A stretch of 64,000 bases of DNA from NCBI GenBank assembly GCA_016293845.1, contig JAEDDH010000014.1, positions 1-64,000 of the forward strand. Direction: 5' to 3'. Shown one piece after another: positions 26,317 through 36,078 of the stretch. Every line of letters begins with the position of its first letter. The stretch's first letter is position 1. Source of the stretch: Bacteroidales bacterium (GTDB taxonomy: Bacteria > Bacteroidota > Bacteroidia > Bacteroidales > UBA3824). Below the pieces are notes generated by a model. The model searched no databases, was not told where the DNA came from, and worked only from the letters and a program-made list of their open reading frames with translations. A program made the translations under genes and the position numbers.

Positions 26317-28764
26317 TTAGAAATTCTGTCCCATTGTAAACTGGAAAGTGCTTCCGCTCACTTGATATTTTCCGTCTTTCACCACTTTGTCGAATCCCCA
26401 GCCCCAGTCTAAACCGAGCATACCGAGCATCGACATAAACACCCTGACACCTACACCCGCCGAACGGTAAACATTAAACGGCTGCAGTTGGTTGATCTCT
26501 TTCCAGCAGTTGCCGCCTTCCATAAAGGCAAGACCGAATATTGTGGCAGATTCGCTGAGTGTTACAGGATAACGTATTTCCATTGTATATTTTACATACG
26601 AGTTGCCTCCCTCCGAAATAGTTTCGGCATCATATCCACGCATACCCACCACATCTTTGCCGTATGTGTAGTAGTTCATACCGTCGCCACCCATTGTAAA
26701 TCCTTGGAAAGGAGAATATCCGAGTTTGCGTGTAAAGAATCCGCTGATACCCAAAGCCAATTTGGTGTGCAATACAAGGTCGCCCACAAGCGGGGTAAAG
26801 GTTTTGGCTTCAAATCCCCATTTGTGATACTCCACCCATTTCCACTTCACCGAGTCGGCTATGTGGTCGTAGTCTTTGCCATTGAATTTAGAATACGGAG
26901 GAGTAATATCTAACGATAGCGAGAACGAAGATCCACGGCGAGAATAGATGGGAGCATCTATGCTATTGCGCGAGAATACTGTGCGGAGTGCCACTTCATT
27001 TGCCACGCCGTCGGCATCAAGTCCGTCGAAATATGGATAATTTTGAAGTTTGTAACGTTTATATTGCAATTCTTCGTAAAGTTGGAAATTGTTGTCGGGC
27101 CATTTTAAACGGCGTCCAAAACCTACAGCTCCACCTATCACTTGCATACGATAATTTAAGTAACTTGAATAATGCAGATAGTTGACATCTGTGTAATAGA
27201 AACTTACAGAAAGCGAGTTTCTTCTACGACCGCCGAGCCAAGGTTCCATAAACGACAGGCTATATGTTTGATAATACTTACCATTGCTCTGGAACGAGAG
27301 ACTGAGCTTTTGACCGTCGCCACCAGGGAGCGGACGCCACGAACTCTTGTCGAAAAAGTTTTTGGTAGAAAAATTGTTGAAACTTACGCCAAGACGACCT
27401 ACAAACGAACCACCGCCCCAACCTGCCGAAAGTTCAAACTGGTCGTTGCCCTTTTCGGTGAGTGCGTAATTAATATCAACGGTGCTGTTGTTTAAATCGG
27501 GAGCTGGTGAAGGAGCAAGTTTTTCGGGGTCAAAGTTGCCGAGGTTTGCAAGTTCGCGAACAGAGTTGATAATATCTGTACGGCTGAATAGTTCGCCCGG
27601 AATCGTATAAAGTTCACGACGTACCACATGGTCGTTGGTGCGAGTGTTTCCTGTAATGTTAATTCGGTTGATATAAGCCTGAGGACCTTCCACAATCATG
27701 ATTTCCACGTCGATAGAGTCGTTGACAACGGCGGTTTCGCGAGGCATAGCACGGAAGAGAAGGTATCCATCGTCTAAGTAAATGTTGCCCACGGCGTCCA
27801 TGTCGTTGTTGAGACGGTCGTCTAAGCGATTTTGATCGTAGAGGTCGCCTTTTTTGATATCAAGTTTGCGTTGCAATAGGTCGCTTGCATATTTGGTGTT
27901 ACCTACCCAACTTATTGAGCGATAGTAATATTGATGACCTTCTTCGAGGTTGAGTTTTACACCAACAAGTTTATCGTTGATGTGATAAACCGAATCGCCA
28001 AGCACTGCGGCATCGCGATAACCATATTTGTTGAATTTTTTGATAAGAGTAACCTTGTCTTCTTCAAATTTAGAACGGATAAATTTAGAAGGCTTAAACA
28101 TACCGTACCAACGCTTTTGTTTGGTATTTTTAAGAGCCTTGCGGACTTTTTTGTCGGCAAACTGCACGTTGCCTACGGGGATTATTTCACGGATTTTTAC
28201 TTTGTGTCCCTTATCAACGTTGACAATCAATTTAACCACATTCTGCATCATTGAGTCTTCTACTTGGGTGATGTGTACATCCACATTGTAGTATCCTTTT
28301 TCGTAAAAATGACCTTCAATGATGTTTTTGGTGTTGGTGATGACATGTTCGGTTACTTTGGTGCCTGGCGTTAGTTTTACTTTTTCGCTAATGTCAGTTT
28401 TTTCGCCGTTGCGCACCCCTCGGTATTCTACTTTAGATAGCTTAGGACGTTCTTCGAGTTTGATATCCAAAAAAATATTGTCGCCTTCAATAGATGTAAT
28501 GCCAATGCTGACATCCGAAAAAAGGCCTTGCTTCCATAGTTTTTCGATACTGCGCGAAATTTGTTCGCCAGGAATTTTAATCGACTGACCCACTTTGAGT
28601 CCCGAAATCTGCACTATGGCTTGCTTGTTGAGAAATTTTACACCCGAAACGGTAATTCCGCCAATAATATACTCACTTGGATTGTTGTAATCAACACCAG
28701 TCTGCGCGTTTGCAGTAAAAAAAGCAGTCAGTAAAAATATAATAATAAGCAGTCGGCTTTTCAT
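26317..28764 (-). CDS. bamA: Outer membrane protein assembly factor BamA
   Basis: About 815 residues: signal peptide (IIIFLLTAFFTANAQ), five POTRA domains (IGGITVSGVKFLNKQA first; GNTRTNDHVVRREL in the last) and an Omp85 barrel with the VRGF-like motif VGMRGYDAETIS. It inserts beta-barrel proteins into the outer membrane. ATG 28764 is chosen since it starts the signal peptide; the open frame continues upstream to 28830 without a signal. It lies between uppS and the two skp genes. Confidence 0.95.
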   Translation of the reverse strand: MKSRLLIIIFLLTAFFTANAQTGVDYNNPSEYIIGGITVSGVKFLNKQAIVQISGLKVGQSIKIPGEQISRSIEKLWKQGLFSDVSIGITSIEGDNIFLDIKLEERPKLSKVEYRGVRNGEKTDISEKVKLTPGTKVTEHVITNTKNIIEGHFYEKGYYNVDVHITQVEDSMMQNVVKLIVNVDKGHKVKIREIIPVGNVQFADKKVRKALKNTKQKRWYGMFKPSKFIRSKFEEDKVTLIKKFNKYGYRDAAVLGDSVYHINDKLVGVKLNLEEGHQYYYRSISWVGNTKYASDLLQRKLDIKKGDLYDQNRLDDRLNNDMDAVGNIYLDDGYLLFRAMPRETAVVNDSIDVEIMIVEGPQAYINRINITGNTRTNDHVVRRELYTIPGELFSRTDIINSVRELANLGNFDPEKLAPSPAPDLNNSTVDINYALTEKGNDQFELSAGWGGGSFVGRLGVSFNNFSTKNFFDKSSWRPLPGGDGQKLSLSFQSNGKYYQTYSLSFMEPWLGGRRRNSLSVSFYYTDVNYLHYSSYLNYRMQVIGGAVGFGRRLKWPDNNFQLYEELQYKRYKLQNYPYFDGLDADGVANEVALRTVFSRNSIDAPIYSRRGSSFSLSLDITPPYSKFNGKDYDHIADSVKWKWVEYHKWGFEAKTFTPLVGDLVLHTKLALGISGFFTRKLGYSPFQGFTMGGDGMNYYTYGKDVVGMRGYDAETISEGGNSYVKYTMEIRYPVTLSESATIFGLAFMEGGNCWKEINQLQPFNVYRSAGVGVRVFMSMLGMLGLDWGWGFDKVVKDGKYQVSGSTFQFTMGQNF

Positions 28765-28846
28765 CTGAATTAGTATAAATATGTAGTAAGTAATGTTAAC
28801 TTGTAAACAACCCGCACAAAAAACGGGCATGCAAATTTAAAACAAT

Positions 28847-29596
28847 TTATTTTAAATTAGCAATTTGTTGTGAAGTTTTGCCAAATCTTCTTTCGCGTTG
28901 TTGATAATTATACACCGCTTCAAAAAAATCTTCCTTAGAAAAATCGGGCCAAAGCACGCTGGTAAAGTAAAGTTCGGAATACGATAACTGCCAAAGCAAA
29001 AAGTTAGAAATCCTTAATTCTCCGCTTGTTCTTACAAGAAGTTCTGGGTCGGGAATATCTTTGGTGTACAGATAATTAGCAAAATCTTCTTCGGTAAATT
29101 TTTCTATATCCTGAGGGTGCGACTTGTAGTCGGCAACAATTTTTTTTACAGCATTAACAATTTCGTTGCGGCTGCCGTAGCTTAATGCAATAATGGCAGT
29201 TAAACCTGTGTTGTTTTGCGATTGTTGCACAGCTTGATTTACCTGCGCAAACACATCGGGCGGCAATAACGAAGTGTCGCCAATAATTTTTAATCGGATA
29301 TTGTTTTTAATAAGATCGCCCAACTGCGAAGCTATCGAACTAAGCAACAGCGACATAAGACCCGCCACTTCGTCTTTTGGGCGGCTCCAGTTTTCCATCG
29401 AAAATGCGTAAAGGGTAATGTATTTAACGCCAATTTCAGCAGCTGCTTCTACGGTGGTACGGGCAGCTTTGGCTCCCTGATGATGTCCTTCTAATCGGTC
29501 GTTGCCGCGTTGTTTAGCCCATCGGCCATTGCCGTCCATTATTACCGCCACATGTTGCGGTATTCTGTTTGGGTCGAGTTTTTCTTTTATTGACAT
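28847..29596 (-). CDS. uppS: Undecaprenyl diphosphate synthase
   Basis: 249 residues with VAVIMDGNGRWAKQRG near residue 20, TLYAFSMENWSRP, and ELLVRTSGELRISNFLLWQL near the end. It makes the C55 lipid carrier for wall and surface glycans. It directly precedes bamA. Confidence 0.97.
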   Translation of the reverse strand: MSIKEKLDPNRIPQHVAVIMDGNGRWAKQRGNDRLEGHHQGAKAARTTVEAAAEIGVKYITLYAFSMENWSRPKDEVAGLMSLLLSSIASQLGDLIKNNIRLKIIGDTSLLPPDVFAQVNQAVQQSQNNTGLTAIIALSYGSRNEIVNAVKKIVADYKSHPQDIEKFTEEDFANYLYTKDIPDPELLVRTSGELRISNFLLWQLSYSELYFTSVLWPDFSKEDFFEAVYNYQQRERRFGKTSQQIANLK

Positions 29597-29611
29597 TTGA
29601 GTTTTTATATT

Positions 29612-30307
29612 TTACAAATATGCACCGCATTTTTGCTGCGATGAGCCTCCCACTTGAAACGACAGTACCGCGCCCAAAAACGAGTACATATCTTTGTTGC
29701 CAAGAAACGAGCGCTGCTTGGTATATTCTACACCATATTTTGGGTCGTACAAATCATCGTCGATATGGTCGAGCATGTCGGTAAACATTTTGCGGTATTT
29801 CCATTCAAACGAAAGGGTGAAAATTCGTGTGGGACTGATCTTTACGCCTAATCCAAATGGAATTATAAATTGTAAACCTTCGTGCGGGAACGATCCTACT
29901 GCCAGTCCGGGACCAGCTGCAATATAAGGCGATACAAAGTTGGACTTAGAACCTTTTACCAATGGCAAAAAGTTAAATTCCATCTGCAACGAAAGTTCTA
30001 TTACTTCGTTTTCAAATTTTGCGTTGCGAGCGTTTTGATAAGGATTGTCAAAATCGGCATCAGCACCTACAAATTTGAGTCGCAATGCTTCAAACGATAG
30101 TGCTATGCGTTGGTTGAATCCATGACGAATATTGGCACCAAAGGCTATTTGAGGGTTGTAAAATGGTTTGACAGGATTTATCTCACCATTGTAATAGCAA
30201 GTGCCCACGGCGAGACCTATCTCGTCGAATTGGTATTTGCGGTGTTGTTGAGCGAATGCGCTAACCGATATTACCAAAATAATCAATATGGAAACAACAC
30301 GTTTCAT
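29612..30307 (-). CDS. DUF6089 outer-membrane beta-barrel protein
   Basis: About 231 residues: signal peptide (VSILIILVISVSAFAQ), then QFDEIGLAVGTCYYNGEINP and alternating strands typical of a small outer-membrane barrel (YIAAGPGLAVGSFP). This family regularly precedes uppS-bamA in Bacteroidetes; its role is not established. ATG 30307 chosen over the longer frame because it starts the signal peptide and lies 22 bases after the minus-7 box. Confidence 0.85.
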   Translation of the reverse strand: MKRVVSILIILVISVSAFAQQHRKYQFDEIGLAVGTCYYNGEINPVKPFYNPQIAFGANIRHGFNQRIALSFEALRLKFVGADADFDNPYQNARNAKFENEVIELSLQMEFNFLPLVKGSKSNFVSPYIAAGPGLAVGSFPHEGLQFIIPFGLGVKISPTRIFTLSFEWKYRKMFTDMLDHIDDDLYDPKYGVEYTKQRSFLGNKDMYSFLGAVLSFQVGGSSQQKCGAYL

Positions 30308-30328
30308 TATCTGACTGTTTTCGGGTGC

Positions 30329-30336
30329 AAATATAG
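30329..30336 (-). promoter_or_regulatory. Minus-7 box TATATTTG of the DUF6089-uppS-bamA operon
   Basis: Full match to TAnnTTTG on the minus strand, followed by CACCCG, the same bases that follow the rpsP and helicase gene boxes. Confidence 0.65.
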
Positions 30337-30467
30337 ATGAAACTTTGCAGCCACAGTATTTAAAAAAACTTAAAACTTTACCCATAGTCAAATCCTATTA
30401 GTTGGTTAATAATAATGCGCTTCTGGCTTTGTTATAAAACTTTTTTTGCCCTAATTTATTGTTTACG

Positions 30468-31193
30468 CTAATTCTCTTTTACAACTAATTTTACGAAATC
30501 TACATGAATGGGGTTGTCTTCTATCGGTTTTTCTAATCGAATTGGGAAAAAACTTTTTGTTTTAATCCACGATGCTATGCTGTCCATCCACATAGTGCCT
30601 GCAGGACGGTCGGGATGAGCAATATCGCCTTTGATACGTGTAAAGGTAAGTTTTTTGGATAAAAAGAACTGACGTGGACCAAACTTGCTCATCAACATAT
30701 TATTAATTCCCGAATCCTCTTTCCAGTTGGGCGGACCAATCCATATAGTGGGTATGCCATGGGTTTGAGGTATTATGCGGTTTACATAGTCGATTCGCTC
30801 ATTGGCATCTCGTACAAACATTTCGTTGGCTCCAATTACAAAAAGAATATATGTAGGCTTGTAGAGATTGACAAAATATTCAAGCGTATCACATTCGGCG
30901 TATGTTTTTGTGGTGGCACTTACCCATGTTACCACGTTGAGGTTGTGATGGTTGTAGTTGCAATAATTTTGCACACGAAACATCAGCGAATATGCCATAC
31001 TGTCGCCAATTAAAAGAATGTTTTGCGTAGTGGTGTCGGTTTTAGGGATAGTGTCGCGATAATTGGTAAATGTTTGCGATACAAATGGTTGAGCAATTTC
31101 ACGAGGAACAATATACTCAATATATATATATATAAAGGTGCATATCGCCGCTATTAACGCCAAAATTAAAAATATGGTTTTCGACTTTTCCAT
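30468..31193 (-). CDS. SGNH/GDSL-like hydrolase, membrane-anchored
   Basis: 241 residues. An N-terminal membrane helix (IFLILALIAAICTFIYIYI) is followed by block I NILLIGDSMAY, an ANE-type block (VIGANEMFV) and a C-terminal AHPDRPAG region that could supply the Asp-x-x-His or equivalent. This fits an SGNH fold facing the periplasm, perhaps removing or adding acyl groups on a glycan (compare DUF459 proteins). It follows the SpoIIE phosphatase gene by 12 bases, so the two may be cotranscribed. Confidence 0.7.
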   Translation of the reverse strand: MEKSKTIFLILALIAAICTFIYIYIEYIVPREIAQPFVSQTFTNYRDTIPKTDTTTQNILLIGDSMAYSLMFRVQNYCNYNHHNLNVVTWVSATTKTYAECDTLEYFVNLYKPTYILFVIGANEMFVRDANERIDYVNRIIPQTHGIPTIWIGPPNWKEDSGINNMLMSKFGPRQFFLSKKLTFTRIKGDIAHPDRPAGTMWMDSIASWIKTKSFFPIRLEKPIEDNPIHVDFVKLVVKEN

Positions 31194-31205
31194 CGTAGTA
31201 GTTAG

Positions 31206-33062
31206 TTAAATATCCAAAAATCTGTTTTTAACGCCAATAACCAAAATATCATCGGTTTGAGGACGACCGTTTTTCCACGATTCTAATGCCTCGCCCAATA
31301 GGTCATATTGACGCGACAGAGGTTGATCTTGTATGCTGATAATTAGTTTTTTAAGATTTTCTTGCATAAATTTTCGTCCTTGTTCTCCTCCAAGCTGGTC
31401 TTGAAAACCGTCCGAAAACATATAAAGCGCCATTCCTTTTTTGTTGTTGATTGTATGATTGGTAAAAACAGAATCAATACTATCGGCAAAAGAGGCACCT
31501 ATGGAATAAATATCACCCTGAATTTCGGAACATTCGCCATCAGATACTGTCCAAACTGTGTGATTTGCAGCAGCTATGGTGATTTCGTTAGATTCTTTGT
31601 CAAAACGACACAGCGACACATCCATACCTTGATCAGACGTGTCGTGCTCTTTATCGTGCGACCACGCTTTAATAATCTCTACATTCATCATGCGGAGAAT
31701 TTCGGCGGGACTTTCTATTAATTTCTTATTAACCAAATCGTTGAGCAGCGAATTTGCCACCACACTCATAAATGCGCCCTGAACGCTATGCCCCACACAA
31801 TCGATTACGGCGAGATAACGGTAACGTCCAGCATCCGAAAACCAATAAAAATCGCCACTAACCACATCGCGAGGCTCAAAAAACACAAAACTCTCTTCAA
31901 AATAGTTGGTTATCATGCGGCGGTTAGGCATCATAGCTTTTTGAATACGGCTTGCCGAACTGATACTGTCGATAATCTGATTGTTTTTGCGTTCTAGTTC
32001 GTTGCGTTGCGCCTCAATCTGTTTCGTTTTAGAATTGAGAAGGCTGTTTTGCAGTTTTACAGTTTGGTAAGTTTCGCTAAGTTCGGCATTTGCAGTTTTC
32101 AATCGGCGATTTGCGCGGTTGCGGTCGGTAAGAAACTTAATCAGCAACACCAGCAACAGAGTAATTACCGAAATAACCACAATAGCAATTTTCTTAAACC
32201 GCTCTGCAGCAACAATTTCGTTTTCTTTTTCTCGAATACGGAGTTCGGCAATTTCGCGCTCACGACTAATGAGTTGCATTTCTAAACGCATTTGATTGTT
32301 GAGCATTTCTACCCGATAAAGCGAATCGAGAGTCTGCTGATTTTGTTTTTCAAGCACATGAAGCTGTTTTTCTTTGGTAACAACTTCATTTTCAGTAGCA
32401 AACAATTCGCTTTGAGTATCTTGTTTTGATTTCAACAATTCTTGTTCATTGAGGCTGTTTTCGGTATCGTGATACATACGTTCATATTGCTTGCTTTTTT
32501 CAGAGTCGCCCATATCGGAATAAATTTGCGATGCAATTTGACAACAACGGCATATCAACAAATTGTTGCCGAGAGCATTAGCAATGCCAAGAGCCTCCTC
32601 TATATAATCAAGAGCTTTAACATTATCACGTTGCGACATATACACCGCCGCAGTATTAATCAGCGAGTTAACAGTTTCTTTTTGAAATCCGTTTTGGCGG
32701 GCAATGCGCACAGCCTCGCGAGCAAAACTCAAAGCCTCATCGTATTTTAAAAGTTCGCAATTAATAATGCTGAGATAATCGTTGATACTAATTTCGCTTT
32801 TGGTTTCGCCAATAGAGCGAGCCGTTACTGCTGCACCTTTGAGATGCGTTATAGCCTCAGTGTAAAGTTTAGAATACCAATAAACAAGAGCCAGATTGAT
32901 ACGTGTTTCCACTATTTCGTGCTGATTACCACTATCCATAGCACGGGCATATTCGGCACGGCAGTCTTCTATATCCGCATTGGATGCGCCCGAAAAGGTT
33001 TGAGACATAACAACTTGCGCCGAAAATAATGATAATAATAATATAAAAATACGTATCACCAA
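31206..33062 (-). CDS. TPR-containing SpoIIE-type serine phosphatase
   Basis: 618 residues: signal peptide ending VVMSQ, periplasmic TPR repeats (about 30-215), a coiled coil, one membrane helix (IAIVVISVITLLLVLLIKFL), a cytoplasmic coiled coil and a PP2C/SpoIIE domain (SGDFYWFSDAGRYRYLAVID, VGHSVQGAFMS, FSDGFQDQLGG). The metal-binding Asp residues are kept. Such proteins relay an external or envelope signal to a partner-switching pathway; the SiaC-like protein at 39568 is a possible target, but that is inference. Confidence 0.86.
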   Translation of the reverse strand: MVIRIFILLLSLFSAQVVMSQTFSGASNADIEDCRAEYARAMDSGNQHEIVETRINLALVYWYSKLYTEAITHLKGAAVTARSIGETKSEISINDYLSIINCELLKYDEALSFAREAVRIARQNGFQKETVNSLINTAAVYMSQRDNVKALDYIEEALGIANALGNNLLICRCCQIASQIYSDMGDSEKSKQYERMYHDTENSLNEQELLKSKQDTQSELFATENEVVTKEKQLHVLEKQNQQTLDSLYRVEMLNNQMRLEMQLISREREIAELRIREKENEIVAAERFKKIAIVVISVITLLLVLLIKFLTDRNRANRRLKTANAELSETYQTVKLQNSLLNSKTKQIEAQRNELERKNNQIIDSISSASRIQKAMMPNRRMITNYFEESFVFFEPRDVVSGDFYWFSDAGRYRYLAVIDCVGHSVQGAFMSVVANSLLNDLVNKKLIESPAEILRMMNVEIIKAWSHDKEHDTSDQGMDVSLCRFDKESNEITIAAANHTVWTVSDGECSEIQGDIYSIGASFADSIDSVFTNHTINNKKGMALYMFSDGFQDQLGGEQGRKFMQENLKKLIISIQDQPLSRQYDLLGEALESWKNGRPQTDDILVIGVKNRFLDI

Positions 33063-33162
33063 TTAATGCATTTATTCGAGTACAAATATAAAAAAAAAGC
33101 CTTAATTATTAGAAGCCATTGCAAAAAAAATTGGAAAATGCAGATAATATGCAAAATATTAT

Positions 33163-33170
33163 TACCTTTG
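33163..33170 (+). promoter_or_regulatory. Minus-7 box TACCTTTG of sucC
   Basis: Matches TAnnTTTG, 46 bases before the sucC ATG. Confidence 0.55.
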
Positions 33171-33216
33171 CCCACAGAAAAAAGGTAAATACATAAACAA
33201 AAACAACAACAGCAAT

Positions 33217-34416
33217 ATGGACTTACACGAATATCAGGGCAAGATAATACTCCGCAAATTTGGAGTGGCAGTACCCGAAGGTATTGTGGCAGAAACGCCC
33301 GAACAGGCAGTTGAGGCCGCCAAAAAACTGCAAGAAACCACCGGCACACAGTCGTGGGCTATTAAAGCGCAGGTACACGCCGGCGGACGCGGCAAGGCGG
33401 GCGGCGTTAAAATTGCAAAAAACATCAACGAAGTAGCTGAATACGCAAAACAGATAATTGGTATGACACTCGTTACCAAGCAAACCGGCGCAGCTGGCAA
33501 ACTCGTGCGCAAAGTGCTTGTAGAACAGAGTATATACTATCCCAACGCCGAAGGCAAGGTTGACGTTGCAGAATATTACATGAGCATTCTTCTCAACCGC
33601 GCTACAGGACGCAATATCATCATGTATTCGCCCAAAGGCGGTATGAACATCGAGGAAGTAGCAGAGCAAACTCCCGAACTGATTTTTAAAGAAGAAATCA
33701 ATCCTGCCACTGGCATTCTTCCGTTTCAGGCAGCTCGCATTGCATTCAACCTCGGTCTCAGCGGCAATGCTTTCAAAAATATGAAAAAATTTGCCACAGG
33801 TCTTTACAATGCATACATCAAGAGCGATTCTTCGATGATGGAGATCAATCCTGTGTTCAAAACTTCAGATGATCTTATTCTTGCTGCCGACTGCAAAGTT
33901 AAAATTGATGACAACGCTCTTTTCCGTCAAAAAGAATTTGCCGAAATGCGCGACCTCACCGAAGAGGCTCCCGCTGAGGTAGAAGCCGGACAATACGGAC
34001 TCAACCTTGTAAAACTTGATGGCAATATCGGTTGTATGGTAAATGGCGCAGGTCTTGCCATGGCAACAATGGATATTATTAAACTTTCGGGAGGCGACCC
34101 TGCCAACTTCCTCGATGTAGGAGGTACTGCAAGTGCCGAAACCGTAGAAGCTGCATTCCGCATCATTATGAAAGACCCCAACGTAAAAGCTATACTCGTT
34201 AACATTTTCGGTGGCATAGTTCGTTGCGACCGCGTTGCAAACGGAGTGGTTGAGGCTTACAAAAAAATCGGAAACATTCAAATCCCCATCATTGTACGTC
34301 TTCAGGGCACCAATGCTATTGAGGCTAAAAAGATTATCGATGAATCGGGCTTGAAAGTAATGTCGGCTATCACTTTTGAAGAAGCTGCACAACTCGTTAG
34401 CAAAGTTGTAGCATAA
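33217..34416 (+). CDS. sucC: Succinyl-CoA ligase (ADP-forming) beta subunit
   Basis: 399 residues. ATP-grasp domain starting MDLHEYQGKIILRKFGV, with AGGRGKAGGVK, then the CoA-ligase half with FLDVGGTASAETV and NIFGGIVRCD (phosphate-binding). It interconverts succinyl-CoA and succinate with nucleotide phosphorylation. Unlike the usual arrangement, no sucD follows: a strong terminator ends the transcript at 34489 and the next gene is on the other strand. Confidence 0.95.
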   Translation: MDLHEYQGKIILRKFGVAVPEGIVAETPEQAVEAAKKLQETTGTQSWAIKAQVHAGGRGKAGGVKIAKNINEVAEYAKQIIGMTLVTKQTGAAGKLVRKVLVEQSIYYPNAEGKVDVAEYYMSILLNRATGRNIIMYSPKGGMNIEEVAEQTPELIFKEEINPATGILPFQAARIAFNLGLSGNAFKNMKKFATGLYNAYIKSDSSMMEINPVFKTSDDLILAADCKVKIDDNALFRQKEFAEMRDLTEEAPAEVEAGQYGLNLVKLDGNIGCMVNGAGLAMATMDIIKLSGGDPANFLDVGGTASAETVEAAFRIIMKDPNVKAILVNIFGGIVRCDRVANGVVEAYKKIGNIQIPIIVRLQGTNAIEAKKIIDESGLKVMSAITFEEAAQLVSKVVA

Positions 34417-34452
34417 GCTTCAATTAGATTATTTATTATGCTCCATAGTCAT

Positions 34453-34489
34453 TCCGGTAGGGATTTCAGGATTCCTGCCGGATTTTTTT
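34453..34489 (+). terminator. Terminator of sucC
   Basis: A 12-bp stem with a few GU pairs, TCCGGTAGGGAT and ATTCCTGCCGGA, loop of 6, then seven T. Confidence 0.8.
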
Positions 34490-34544
34490 GTAACCTATAC
34501 TAAGGCAGAAAGGAATAAGTAGAGCAGGATATAGAATCAAAATA

Positions 34545-34588
34545 CACAAAAAAAATCCATACGCAATACCTTGTAAAGCGCATGGATT
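34545..34588 (-). terminator. Terminator of the secreted protein gene at 34612
   Basis: On the minus strand AATCCATGCGC pairs with GCGTATGGATT (one mismatch), followed by eight T, 24 bases after the stop codon. Confidence 0.7.
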
Positions 34589-34611
34589 GGCAATATCTTC
34601 AACAACAATGC

Positions 34612-35082
34612 TTATTTACTCTTACCTACAAACGAGAGGATGCCTACAGCACAACCTTTTTTGTCGCCCATTCCAGGTTTGAAACGGACAGAGACGTAGT
34701 ACATGGCAGTCTTGTTGCAGAGAAAGTCAAACGACTTAGCATCAGTTTTGGCCGCCTTGTCGAAAGTAGTACCTAACGGATTAGAGTTTTCAGGGTGTCC
34801 GCTGTCGTAAAGAGTAAGAACAACCTGATCTTGATAACCGTCAGGAGCACAAAGACTGAATCTATACCGTGTGCCTTTGTTAAGAACCACCGTAAATTTC
34901 ATTCCTGTCTCATCGGTAGCACTCTCCCTTTTGAGCTTGGTATTAAAATCACGAAGGAATATGGCCTTTTCAGTCTGTGTCGCGCACTGATAAACAAGCT
35001 GTTGTTTGCATTGTGCATCAGCTGTGGTAGCTTGTCCGAAACACAAAATTGCAAATACTAATATAATAAACAGTCTTCTCAT
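34612..35082 (-). CDS. Secreted protein of unknown function
   Basis: 156 residues with a Sec signal peptide (LFIILVFAILCFGQATTADAQ). The mature part contains four Cys (CKQQ, CATQ, SLCAP, FLCNK) and a beta-rich pattern with MKFTVVLNKGTRYRFSLC and YYVSVRFKPGMG, perhaps a small jelly-roll or PPC-like domain. It sits one base after the stop of the lipoprotein gene at 35084, so both are in one operon with the ABC transporter region upstream. I do not recognise a family. Confidence 0.7.
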   Translation of the reverse strand: MRRLFIILVFAILCFGQATTADAQCKQQLVYQCATQTEKAIFLRDFNTKLKRESATDETGMKFTVVLNKGTRYRFSLCAPDGYQDQVVLTLYDSGHPENSNPLGTTFDKAAKTDAKSFDFLCNKTAMYYVSVRFKPGMGDKKGCAVGILSFVGKSK

Positions 35083-35083
35083 A

Positions 35084-35989
35084 TTATAAAGTAATTAATT
35101 TATTACGTATTTTTTCTGTTGTTGAAATTATTTCCTGTAATTCGTCTTTCGACATAGTAATAATACTTCTGTCATTTTGTACTACAACTAACGAGCCATC
35201 TATTATTTTTGTTTCGGGCTCGCCAACTTCGTAAGATATTTTAACAAAATCGAAAACATCTTTTAACTCTTCAAGCGACTGTACTAAAGATTCAAAATCC
35301 TTGCCATGAAATAGCTTTAATATCGGAAGAAGTTGGTTAAGTATAGTTTTTTGTTCGCCGATACGATCTTTAAAATCGTCGCTATATTGGTCTTTTGCAA
35401 CCTGAGTAATCAGATAAAGACTTTCGAGCCAAACACCAGTAACAAGCAATGCACTAAGGTTGCTGCGTTGATTGTTGCGCAAATGTTCGTCCATTTTTTG
35501 GTAACTCTGCACACTCATAATAAGTAGCGAGTCGATATTATCATCGGATGTAGCAAGACGTTTTAGAAGTTGAAAATCAAAAAACTGTCCCACTTTCAAA
35601 TCTTCCGAAAGACTGCGTATCTGCACAAGGTAATCAATTACCAGAGATGTTTTGGAATATACATTAAGATAGCCTAAATCAGCACTGAGGAAACCCAAGC
35701 CAAGGGCTTTTTTAAAACTTGAGGTATAGTCCTTTACAACATCTGGATTAACTAAATACTTCGGCGAAAAGGGCACTTCGGAGCTCTGAATCATTGCGGC
35801 CATTTCTACAGGCGAAGAAAAACTTGATATAATCTCGTTCATGGCCTGCGAATCAAAATTGACATCGGATACCAAGTTGTCTTCTTCATGGTATTCGATA
35901 TGACCATCGTCGCCACCGCATCCTGCGCAGTTAAACTGCATCAAGGCTGTTGCCGCTAACATTAACGATATGTACCATTTCTTATGCAT
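35084..35989 (-). CDS. Helical exported protein of unknown function
   Basis: 301 residues. The N-terminus is hydrophobic with a lipobox-like ALMQFNC (Cys21) and CAGCGG, so it is probably a lipoprotein. The rest is nearly all alpha-helix with a 4-helix-like repeat pattern (SLVIDYLVQIRSLSEDLK, LVTGVWLESLYLITQVAKDQ), no catalytic motif visible. The gene lies 89 bases downstream of the ABC transporter gene and on the same strand; a role as its periplasmic partner is only a guess. Confidence 0.68.
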   Translation of the reverse strand: MHKKWYISLMLAATALMQFNCAGCGGDDGHIEYHEEDNLVSDVNFDSQAMNEIISSFSSPVEMAAMIQSSEVPFSPKYLVNPDVVKDYTSSFKKALGLGFLSADLGYLNVYSKTSLVIDYLVQIRSLSEDLKVGQFFDFQLLKRLATSDDNIDSLLIMSVQSYQKMDEHLRNNQRSNLSALLVTGVWLESLYLITQVAKDQYSDDFKDRIGEQKTILNQLLPILKLFHGKDFESLVQSLEELKDVFDFVKISYEVGEPETKIIDGSLVVVQNDRSIITMSKDELQEIISTTEKIRNKLITL

Positions 35990-36078
35990 AATTGCTCGTA
36001 GGTTTAATTCTTTTCTTTTTCAAATTTAATAAAAATTTTTGCAATAGTACACATTTTTTTCAACAAAATAGATGTATT

